A stretch of DNA of 37,569 nt from an uncultured Dialister sp. (GTDB lineage Bacteria; Bacillota; Negativicutes; Veillonellales; Dialisteraceae), in NCBI RefSeq assembly GCF_900541605.1, contig NZ_UQKJ01000004.1, positions 1 to 37,569 of the forward strand. Reading direction: 5' to 3'. The notes under the pieces are model-generated. The model made no database searches, was not told where the DNA came from, and worked only from the letters and a program-made list of their open reading frames with translations. A program made the position numbers and the translations under genes. Below are positions 1 to 6,550 of this stretch, one piece after another; the stretch's first letter is position 1; each line of letters opens with the position of its first letter.

Positions 1-13
1 TGCATAAAAATCC

Positions 14-778
14 TTATGAAATCTGACTCTGCGAATTAATCAGTGCTTCCTTAACCCTTTCCATCCACTTCATGGCGTCATCCAACATATTTGTTGTTAC
101 AAAGTGACCAAGAAGGGGATAGGTAATACGGGTTACCTTTCCCCCTGCCTGCTGCATGACGGAGAAGAAATGGGCCTGGGCCCTGGGATCAATGGAAATA
201 TCACTTTCTCCGTTTGTCATAAAGATGGGGATATTCTTCATATCTTCCGCATGGTTAATGGGCGATTTCTTTTCGATTTCATCGTACATGTCCCAGTCCT
301 TCGGCACATACAGGCCGAAGCGGGCCTGTATGAAAAGGTGGGTCAGGAGCCAGTCACCGGATCCATTGAAGGATACAATGCCCTTCAGCCGGTCTCCATA
401 GATGCTGCCGATGCCAAGGACCGACATGCCGCCCATGGAATGGCCCAGGATAAAAGGCTTCTCATCATAGTCTTCCCGGATGCAGTCCGCCAGAAGGGGA
501 AACTCTTCCATATTTTGGAAAATAGTATTCCAGAAAATGGGATAGTCTTCCACTTTGTAATAATCATCAAGGGCCCCCCGCTCCCCATGACTCTGGGCTT
601 CCGGAATATAGACGGTGTATCCGTTTACCGCAAAAATAGCGGCCTTGGAATACTGGAAATCCGCCTGGCTGCTCCAGCCGTGGTATAAAATCACCGGATT
701 TCCTGTATCTTCAATAGGGTGGACAACGGTCACAGGAATATGGCCTACCCTGATTTTTTCAGTCTTTAACTGCCCCAT
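14..778 (-). CDS. alpha/beta hydrolase
   Basis: A 254-residue cytoplasmic serine hydrolase of the alpha/beta-hydrolase fold; substrate unknown. The nucleophile elbow GHSMGG puts the catalytic serine at residue 114. Asp193 (in GESD) and His225 (in LLGH) fit the rest of the triad. The HGWSS stretch at 33-37 is a likely oxyanion-hole segment. There is no signal peptide. The ATG at 778 is preceded by AAAGGAG at 6-nt spacing, and the first 20 nt overlap the 3' end of the LpxL-type gene, so the two are probably translationally coupled. The last residues (about EALINSQSQIS) are encoded inside a copy of a dispersed palindromic repeat, so the native C-terminus may have been replaced. Family is certain; a role in lipid or envelope metabolism is inferred only from the neighbour. 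Confidence 0.9.
   Translation of the reverse strand: MGQLKTEKIRVGHIPVTVVHPIEDTGNPVILYHGWSSQADFQYSKAAIFAVNGYTVYIPEAQSHGERGALDDYYKVEDYPIFWNTIFQNMEEFPLLADCIREDYDEKPFILGHSMGGMSVLGIGSIYGDRLKGIVSFNGSGDWLLTHLFIQARFGLYVPKDWDMYDEIEKKSPINHAEDMKNIPIFMTNGESDISIDPRAQAHFFSVMQQAGGKVTRITYPLLGHFVTTNMLDDAMKWMERVKEALINSQSQIS
20..52 (-). repeat. palindromic repeat family A, copy 1 (half)
   Basis: On the minus strand this reads GGAAGCACTGATTAATT then GCAGAGTCAGATTT. It matches the left arm and centre of the copy at 14635-14679 with about three differences. It lies inside the 3' end of the hydrolase reading frame and ends just before its TAA stop. Confidence 0.75.
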
Positions 779-1673
779 TTTTGGCTCCTTTCAGTTCCGG
801 ATAGTATCGGTCGGTCCACTTCCAGCGGTTATGGAGCCAGAACCATTCTTCCGGATATTTATAAATCCACGCTTCCAGACGCTTATTGATCTTGTCCGTA
901 ATGTTCTGGATAGCCTCTTTCTTCTTGAGTCCTTCATCGGCAGTAATGGGATCATCAATGATGATTTCATAATGCCAGGGAGAAGTCTCATGGATGAATG
1001 CGGTCATGACAGGAAGCTTTGTGAGCAGTGCAAAATGGGCCGGCCCCGTTGCTGTCAGTGTCTTCTGACCGAGGAAATCAGAAAGGATGCCCGTATCCCC
1101 GGGATCCTGATCACAGAGCAGGCCTACGAAGTAACCCTGCTTGAGACGCCGCAGCATATCCCGGACACCGGTCTTGTACTCCACCGTCTGGCCAGGGATA
1201 GAACGGTATTCACAGAGAAACTTATCAAAATCCCTGTTCTTCTGTTTCATGGCTACAGAAAGAAGAGGATACCCATAGAGAGCCAGTGCCGCCCCTTCTA
1301 CTTCCCAGTTTCCGCAGTGGGTGGCTGCCAGAATGCAGCCTTTACCCTCTTCTTTCAGATGATCTAGTTTTTCCCGGCCCTTCACCGTGACGTAGGAATG
1401 AATATTATCCCTGTTCAGGAGAGGAAAACGAAACATGGAAATACCGAGAGGCCCAAAGCGGAGGGACGAATTCTTTGCGATTTCCTTCGCCCGATGCCTG
1501 TCCTTCGTTACGCCGGCCCGGATAATGTTATTCACAGCCAGCACCTTCCGCTTCGGAGGTACAAAGGTCCAGAAAAAGTGGCCCAGTCCCCGCCCGAAGG
1601 TCTGTGCATGGTCCGGAGACATGTGGCATGCCGCCCAACCCAATATTTTCAGAAGTCTGTAAGTAGCACCCAT
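759..1673 (-). CDS. lysophospholipid/lipid A acyltransferase (LpxL/HtrB family)
   Basis: A 304-residue member of the LpxL/LpxM (HtrB) acyltransferase family. These inner-membrane enzymes transfer a secondary acyl chain from acyl-ACP to Kdo-lipid A. The catalytic HX4E motif is visible as HCGNWE at about residues 119-124, and the N-terminal hydrophobic stretch fits a membrane anchor. The reading frame is open further upstream, but the ATG at 1673 has GAGG six nt before it and gives the usual family length (about 300). The gene overlaps the following hydrolase by 20 nt and lies 541 nt downstream of lpxD, separated by repeats. Which acyl position it modifies cannot be told from the sequence. Related enzymes in Actinobacteria acylate PIMs, but the presence of lpxD favours lipid A. 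Confidence 0.88.
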   Translation of the reverse strand: MGATYRLLKILGWAACHMSPDHAQTFGRGLGHFFWTFVPPKRKVLAVNNIIRAGVTKDRHRAKEIAKNSSLRFGPLGISMFRFPLLNRDNIHSYVTVKGREKLDHLKEEGKGCILAATHCGNWEVEGAALALYGYPLLSVAMKQKNRDFDKFLCEYRSIPGQTVEYKTGVRDMLRRLKQGYFVGLLCDQDPGDTGILSDFLGQKTLTATGPAHFALLTKLPVMTAFIHETSPWHYEIIIDDPITADEGLKKKEAIQNITDKINKRLEAWIYKYPEEWFWLHNRWKWTDRYYPELKGAKNGAVKD

Positions 1674-2214
1674 AGTAAACCTCAAAAAATATAAATAAAA
1701 GAAAAGACAAGGCCCATTTCTAATGAGATAAACCTTGTACATGGTGTGTAAATGCGAAATATAGAAAAAATCAGGAGACAGGAGTGGTGAAGCACCGCAT
1801 AATGTTTGCAGGGCGGAGCGATTGTTGTTGGAATGGTATAAGCCACTCCTTGTGAATGAGTTTGTGGACGCAGACGATAGAAGTTAAATAGTGATAGAAT
1901 TCGCTATCCGCTTTCAGCTTACCTAGAGCCAACCACTTCGTGGCCCCCGCCTCCCCCATCTTTTGGGGGAGGTAGCAAGCGCAGCAATGCAGAGGGGGCC
2001 CTCGCTGCAATCGCTCTGAACATGCTCGATTACAAGCCCCCCAGCCACAAACCTTCGTAAACTCGGCCCCTTTGGTGCGCCCCTTCTCTTAGGGCTACAT
2101 GTTTGTGGATAGAGTCATTTGACCGTTGAAATGAAGCGTCTTCGCTGCAATCTGGCCTCATGAGGCGGCGATTCTGATCTGTGCGCCGCCACTTTCCCCT
2201 CAGCCGCCTTTTTC
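1674..2214. other. intergenic repeat-rich region between lpxD and the acyltransferase
   Basis: There is no credible gene in these 541 nt. The region holds stacked inverted repeats: CCTCCCCCA/TGGGGGAGG (1950-1972), a GCAGC...GCTGC stem around GAGGGGGCCCTC (about 1983-2009), and CCACAAAC (2045-2052) facing GTTTGTGG (2101-2108). GTTTGTGG also occurs near 1859. The short open frames are low-complexity translations of these repeats without good start signals. I see no confident promoter for the acyltransferase. Confidence 0.6.
1950..1972. repeat. GC-rich inverted repeat (hairpin)
   Basis: Arms CCTCCCCCA (1950-1958) and TGGGGGAGG (1964-1972) are perfectly complementary with a 5-nt loop. It lies about 240 nt past the lpxD stop and lacks a clean U-tract, so it reads as part of a dispersed repeat more than a dedicated terminator. 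Confidence 0.6.
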
Positions 2215-3237
2215 TTATTTTCCTTCCAGTTCTTTCAGTTTCTTTTCCAGCTGGCGGACTTTTTTCATCAGTTCCGGCAGATGGGAAGCGGCCACTTCTA
2301 CCCTGCCCCACTGGGCATGGGTGCGGGTGGGGTAGCCCATATAGACTCCCGGTTCTTTGATTGCGCCGACGACGCCGGATTTACCGCCTAAAATTACATT
2401 GTCCGTAATGGCAATATGGCCATTCACGCCGGTCTGTCCTGCCAGGATACAGTGATTTCCGATGGTGGTGCTGCCGGCAATTCCGGTCTGGGCGCAGAGG
2501 AAACAATCCGTTCCCACCTGTACGTTATGGCCCAGGTGGACGAGATTATCAATTTTTGTACCATTGCCGACGACCGTATCGTTCAGGGCACCGTTGTCCA
2601 CCGTGGAGCAGGCACCAATTTCCACATCGTCACCGATAACCGCACGGCCCAGCTGGCGAATGTGGTGATGATGGCCGTTTTCATCGGTAGAGAAGCCAAA
2701 TCCCTGTCCTCCGATAACCGCATGGGCCCGAAGGACTACCCTGTCCCCAAGAACGCTGTTTTCATGGACAACGGAGCCTGGATTCAATTCGCAGTCCTTC
2801 CCTACCTTCGCATTCTTTCCGATGTAGGTATAGGGATAAATGACCGTGCCATCACCGATTTCTGCACCATCTTCAATCACCGCATAGGCCATGATGCACA
2901 CGTCTTTACCGATGACTGCCTTGTCACTGACAATAGCGGTGGGATGAATGCCGGGAGTAAAGCGGTTTTCCGGGTGATACAGATCCACCAGGTCACCGAA
3001 AGAACGGCGGCAGTCCGGTACCACGATGAGATTCTTCGTGCAGGTTTTCGGAAGTTCATCCACCAGAATGACTCCTGCCTTCATTTCCTCGATATGTTCC
3101 GCGTAAATGCCCCGGGCAAACGTAATATGGGAAGGGCCTGCACTTTCGGCGCTCCGTACATCATCGATGACTACGGTGCTGTCACCGTACAGGGTGCCGC
3201 CTACAATTTTAGCCAATTCACCTGCTGTTTTTTTCAT
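2215..3237 (-). CDS. lpxD: UDP-3-O-(acyl)glucosamine N-acyltransferase
   Basis: LpxD catalyses the third step of lipid A synthesis, transferring a hydroxyacyl chain from ACP to the 2-amino group of UDP-3-O-acylglucosamine in the cytoplasm. The 340-residue protein has the N-terminal uridine-binding region (about 1-95), then a left-handed beta helix of hexapeptide repeats (about 98-300) and a C-terminal helix. The family catalytic histidine is His237 in LVHLGHNV (His239 in E. coli). The ATG at 3237 is chosen over an in-frame GTG at 3249 because GAGG lies six nt upstream. That Shine-Dalgarno overlaps the stop of the preceding ompH-like gene, so they are co-transcribed. The usual partners lpxC, fabZ and lpxA are not in the window. 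Confidence 0.96.
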   Translation of the reverse strand: MKKTAGELAKIVGGTLYGDSTVVIDDVRSAESAGPSHITFARGIYAEHIEEMKAGVILVDELPKTCTKNLIVVPDCRRSFGDLVDLYHPENRFTPGIHPTAIVSDKAVIGKDVCIMAYAVIEDGAEIGDGTVIYPYTYIGKNAKVGKDCELNPGSVVHENSVLGDRVVLRAHAVIGGQGFGFSTDENGHHHHIRQLGRAVIGDDVEIGACSTVDNGALNDTVVGNGTKIDNLVHLGHNVQVGTDCFLCAQTGIAGSTTIGNHCILAGQTGVNGHIAITDNVILGGKSGVVGAIKEPGVYMGYPTRTHAQWGRVEVAASHLPELMKKVRQLEKKLKELEGK

Positions 3238-3245
3238 AGTTTTCC

Positions 3246-3704
3246 TCACTTGGACTGGGATGCAGCCGCTTTCGATGCGCCGCCATCCATCTTGGCCAGT
3301 ACTTCGTCCGTAATATCTACGGCTCCCGTCGGTACAGCCATCTTATTCATGACGATGCCGATATTCTTTTCCTTGGCAATAGCCCCAGCCTGGGACTGGA
3401 CCATGGATTCAATCTGCTTCTGCTTGCTCTGGATGAAAATCATCCGTTCCTGCTGGGCAGACTGTACTTTTTTCTGCATTTCTTCATCCGAAAGTCCGCT
3501 CTTCTGGGCTTCTGCCAGACGATTGCTGATTTCCTTGTCCTTATCCGTGATTTCCTGCTGGATGGCTTTAATCTTCGGGGACTGGTCTTCCAGTTTCTGA
3601 TAGTCCACCACTGCCACCTTATGTTCACTGCCGCAGCCGCTGAATACAGCAGCCAGGGCAATCATTCCTACACAGGCCAGTTTTTTCCACGCAGCCTTTT
3701 CCAT
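3246..3704 (-). CDS. OmpH/Skp-like periplasmic chaperone, lipoprotein form (third of three)
   Basis: A 152-residue OmpH/Skp family protein with a lipoprotein signal: positively charged start, hydrophobic core, lipobox ending FSGC. It is therefore predicted to be lipid-anchored, unlike soluble E. coli Skp. After the Cys comes a VAVVDYQKL strand typical of Skp, a charged coiled-coil hairpin (about 45-105), then a returning segment with IGIVMNK and VDITDEVL like the Skp body. The ATG at 3704 has AGGAGG six nt upstream. An in-frame TTG at 3719 is rejected. It follows another ompH-like gene by 34 nt and precedes lpxD by 8 nt. The likely role is escorting unfolded outer-membrane proteins to BamA; this is inferred from family and context. 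Confidence 0.85.
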   Translation of the reverse strand: MEKAAWKKLACVGMIALAAVFSGCGSEHKVAVVDYQKLEDQSPKIKAIQQEITDKDKEISNRLAEAQKSGLSDEEMQKKVQSAQQERMIFIQSKQKQIESMVQSQAGAIAKEKNIGIVMNKMAVPTGAVDITDEVLAKMDGGASKAAASQSK

Positions 3705-3738
3705 TTCTTTCCTCCTCAATCTATGTTGAAGTGATTTC

Positions 3739-4692
3739 TTACTTCCTGATATTTACAATCCGATTGACCAGGTCTCCGGTCACATCGTCCGCATTGATAT
3801 TGGCTTTGTACTTGGAGAATATCATGTCCAGGTTCTTTTCGGAAGCCACTCTTGCCGCTTCCTGTTCGATATCGGCCATGATTTCCTTTTTCAATGCCGC
3901 CATCTGTTTCTGCTTATCATCGATTTTTGCCTGCCAGTTTGCATCCCATTCTTTGTGGGTTTCAGCGAAATCCGCCTCTTCCGCAGAAATGTCAGCCTCA
4001 GTCTCCTGGGACAGGTTATTTTTGATTTCTTCTGCTGCGCTGTTGGAATAGTCTTCCAGCTCCGCCTGGGCCTTTGCCTTTGCGTCGGTCATCTGTTTGA
4101 CTTCTTCCTCAGTCCAGCCGCCCATATCTGCCTTTTCTCGGGATGTACGGAGATCCATGAGCCTGTGAAGTTCATCCTTTACCTGCTCCTTTTCTTCCCC
4201 GGTCACACCCAGGACAGTGAGCTTCATCTGGAGATTTGCCATCTTCACCCGTTCTTCGGGAGTCAGGGTTTCCAGATTCATGGTGCCCGCTTTCGTAGTA
4301 TGTTTCTTTTCAATATCCCCATAAAGCTTCTGGAGGCCATCATTCAGTTCATCTTCTTTGGCCTTTACTTTTGCCTGCAGCTCATTTTGGGCATCCACCC
4401 GCCGGGACGTATCGGCCAGGGCGGCGGCTATCTGTTTCTGCTTCGAAGAGGACTCTATCAGCTTATTCCGCTCAGTCTGATACTGCTCGAGCATATGGTT
4501 ATATTCAGTTTCCAGTTTGAAATACTCGCTGTACTTCGGATGGGCTTTCACCAGTGTCTCCAAGTCCGCTACTCCATAGTGGACAGAGGGCGGCGGTGTT
4601 TCTTCTTTTTTGGTACCGCACCCGGCAAAGGCAAAGGAAAAAGCCATCATCACGGCGCAGGCAGCAGCAATCAGGGGACTGCGGTGCATCAT
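3739..4692 (-). CDS. OmpH-like lipoprotein with long coiled coil (second of three)
   Basis: A 317-residue exported lipoprotein (signal peptide ending FAFAGC), about twice the usual OmpH/Skp length. It starts like OmpH (HYGVADLETLVKAHPKY) and ends like it (KNLDMIFSKYKANINADDVTGDLVNRI). Between them lies an enlarged, very charged helical region (about 60-285) with heptad-like patterns and a helix-breaking stretch near TLTPEER and MGGWTEEE. It may be an internally duplicated or extended Skp whose tentacles are longer. Tandem ATG codons at 4692/4689 follow GGAGG at 6-nt spacing. The preceding ompH-like stop is 12 nt away. Function as an outer-membrane-protein chaperone is inferred; the long coil could instead span part of the periplasm. 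Confidence 0.8.
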   Translation of the reverse strand: MMHRSPLIAAACAVMMAFSFAFAGCGTKKEETPPPSVHYGVADLETLVKAHPKYSEYFKLETEYNHMLEQYQTERNKLIESSSKQKQIAAALADTSRRVDAQNELQAKVKAKEDELNDGLQKLYGDIEKKHTTKAGTMNLETLTPEERVKMANLQMKLTVLGVTGEEKEQVKDELHRLMDLRTSREKADMGGWTEEEVKQMTDAKAKAQAELEDYSNSAAEEIKNNLSQETEADISAEEADFAETHKEWDANWQAKIDDKQKQMAALKKEIMADIEQEAARVASEKNLDMIFSKYKANINADDVTGDLVNRIVNIRK

Positions 4693-4704
4693 GAGGGGCC
4701 TCCG

Positions 4705-5220
4705 TTATTTGCTCTGGGAAGCAGCAGCGGACTGGGAAGCGGTGAGTGTCTTATTCAGGGAATCGGACACTTCTTTTGTGATATCGGTGCCACCGTAAAT
4801 CACAGCGGATTTATCCACCACCAGGGACAGGCCTTTCTTGGAAGCCACAGACTTCACAGCACCGGTGACCTGGTCTTCCATGTCCTTTTCAATGGCTGTA
4901 CGTTTCTGGTTGAACTGCTGCTGCATGTCATTGAACAGTTTTTCTTTGTCCGCATCGCTCATGCCCTGGGACTTGGCATCGAAGTCCTTCTGCATTTCAT
5001 CGGCGGTGTCCTTCATTTTCTGCTGATAGTTCAGGGCCAGCTGGCTGTTATTGGAAATCACTTCCCGCTGGTCCACGACGCCGATATCCGATGTCGGAGC
5101 CGCATTGGCTGTATCTCCCATGGATACCACCGCCATTACTGCTACCGATGCGATGAATACGCCGGCCAGAGCAAAGGAAAAAATCTTCACATTTTTCTTG
5201 TTTCCAAGAGTTGTCATCAT
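4705..5220 (-). CDS. OmpH/Skp-like periplasmic chaperone (first of three)
   Basis: A 171-residue OmpH/Skp family protein. A hydrophobic N-terminal segment ends near ANA|AP, fitting signal peptidase I cleavage or an uncleaved anchor. There is no lipobox cysteine. The mature part shows IGVVDQREVISNN, a Gln/Lys/Asp-rich coiled coil (about 65-120) and LSLVVDKSAVIYGGTDIT, the C-terminal strand pair of OmpH. Its length fits canonical Skp (about 160). The start is one of the two adjacent ATGs at 5220/5217 behind AGGAG; an upstream in-frame start is rejected. It opens the run of three ompH-like genes between an unknown barrel-like protein and lpxD. The tail SQSAAASQSK resembles that of the third paralog, supporting descent by tandem duplication. 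Confidence 0.88.
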   Translation of the reverse strand: MMTTLGNKKNVKIFSFALAGVFIASVAVMAVVSMGDTANAAPTSDIGVVDQREVISNNSQLALNYQQKMKDTADEMQKDFDAKSQGMSDADKEKLFNDMQQQFNQKRTAIEKDMEDQVTGAVKSVASKKGLSLVVDKSAVIYGGTDITKEVSDSLNKTLTASQSAAASQSK

Positions 5221-5236
5221 AATAAAATCCACTCCT

Positions 5237-6532
5237 TTATAAATTGGCAATGATTCTCAGCCATTTGCCATCTTTATCATTATACACGTATTCCAGGGTC
5301 ATGTAATTATGAATTTTGTAGGAAAGGCCAAATTCATTGTCCCTGGTTTTGAAATTCCTGTCATACCGCAGGGCAAACTGCTCTCCGAAGGGGATCACCC
5401 CGAATACATGGTTTTCGTTATTTAAAAAATTGTACTTGTATCCCACATCCATGACAGAGCCGAAATGGTGATACCAGCCGCCGAAGATATCCCAGTCCAT
5501 AGGGCCCGGATAGAAACGGGCTTCACCGAAGATAGTATCCCTTTTCCCCACATAGTGGCCCAGCATGCCTTCAAAGGTGGTATTTTTGTTCCCATCCCTG
5601 CCGGCATCCAGCCACACTTCAGTTCGTATGATCCAATGGTCTGTCAGGGCATTGATTTTCAGTTCCGTCAATTCACCGGGAATGAGCCTTGTCTCTGTGG
5701 CTATGCCGTACTTCTTAATGAAGGAATCGTTCTGGAGAATCCGGTTCATTTCTGCAGATATATCTGCCTGTTTCCGGGTGACAAAATCCACCGGAAGGCC
5801 CTGCAGGTGTTCCAGGGCAAATTCCGTTTCCTCCGAAGCCTTCAGCATGAGAAGCCGGGGAACCGTGGTCTTTTCGAAAGTCACTGTGGAAGACCGCACA
5901 ATTTGTCCCTGGGGAATAAGGTAAATTTTGACCTTCGTCTCTTCTCCCGAAGATACTTCGACGTTTGCCGTAAATTCAGGCAGCAGCTGATGAAGCATAT
6001 CCCGGCCCGCTGACTGGGACACACTTTCCGCCCATCCCACGGAATCCACAGGAAGGCCGATGAGAAGATTGCTCATGAGGCCGGGAATATCCTTCGTCTC
6101 TGCTTCCACATACTGCCGGGCTTCGGGAGACAGGTTGCCATAGTCAATCTCCGTATCCACCTTTTGAATCATCCGGCCCACGGGAGCCAGCGTGACGGAC
6201 AGTGACGTATCGCTTCCGTAGTTCACGGTGAGGTCAGACACCACATAACCGATGACCACCCGGTTGATGATATCCGCCAGCACCTTGTTATACTCGCCGC
6301 TGTTCAGTCGGAAAAGGTCTTCTTCCTTCCCCACAAGAATCCGGTTGCCGATGGAAGAAACACTGGATACGATTCGTTTCTCCACCGCCAGCGGCAGGTC
6401 TCCCTCGGTGACTCCCACATGGACATCCACCTGACGGATGGGAGCCGCTTCGGCCAAAGGTGGGAATGAAAAGGATGAAACGAGCAGGAACAATCCTGCC
6501 CGCATCATCCATTGTTTCAAGGAAGAATGCAT
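5237..6532 (-). CDS. exported protein of unknown function, possible outer-membrane beta barrel
   Basis: Not recognised by name. The 431-residue protein has a signal peptide (cleavage near AEA|AP) and no lipobox. Residues about 35-290 alternate strands and helices in a way that recalls POTRA-like repeats. From about 295 to the end it is rich in alternating aromatic and polar strands with tight turns (for example WIIRTEVWLDAG, FGEARFYPG, WYHHFGSVMDVGYKYNF, FALRYDRNF, MTLEYVY), as expected of a small beta barrel. It ends in RIIANL, not the usual terminal Phe. The ATG at 6532 has GAGGAGG close upstream, and the bamA stop lies 18 nt before it. Position between bamA and the ompH genes suggests outer-membrane assembly. 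A structure prediction would settle whether the C-terminus is a barrel. Confidence 0.8.
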   Translation of the reverse strand: MHSSLKQWMMRAGLFLLVSSFSFPPLAEAAPIRQVDVHVGVTEGDLPLAVEKRIVSSVSSIGNRILVGKEEDLFRLNSGEYNKVLADIINRVVIGYVVSDLTVNYGSDTSLSVTLAPVGRMIQKVDTEIDYGNLSPEARQYVEAETKDIPGLMSNLLIGLPVDSVGWAESVSQSAGRDMLHQLLPEFTANVEVSSGEETKVKIYLIPQGQIVRSSTVTFEKTTVPRLLMLKASEETEFALEHLQGLPVDFVTRKQADISAEMNRILQNDSFIKKYGIATETRLIPGELTELKINALTDHWIIRTEVWLDAGRDGNKNTTFEGMLGHYVGKRDTIFGEARFYPGPMDWDIFGGWYHHFGSVMDVGYKYNFLNNENHVFGVIPFGEQFALRYDRNFKTRDNEFGLSYKIHNYMTLEYVYNDKDGKWLRIIANL

Positions 6533-6550
6533 GGTTCCTCCTCTCTATGA

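Noticed and set aside
1771..2010. 79-codon minus-strand frame in the lpxD-acyltransferase gap
   Set aside because: It is a translation of inverted-repeat DNA with no ribosome binding site.
1950..2108. CRISPR-like repeats
   Set aside because: The repeats are inverted and unequal, with no regular spacing, spacers or cas genes.
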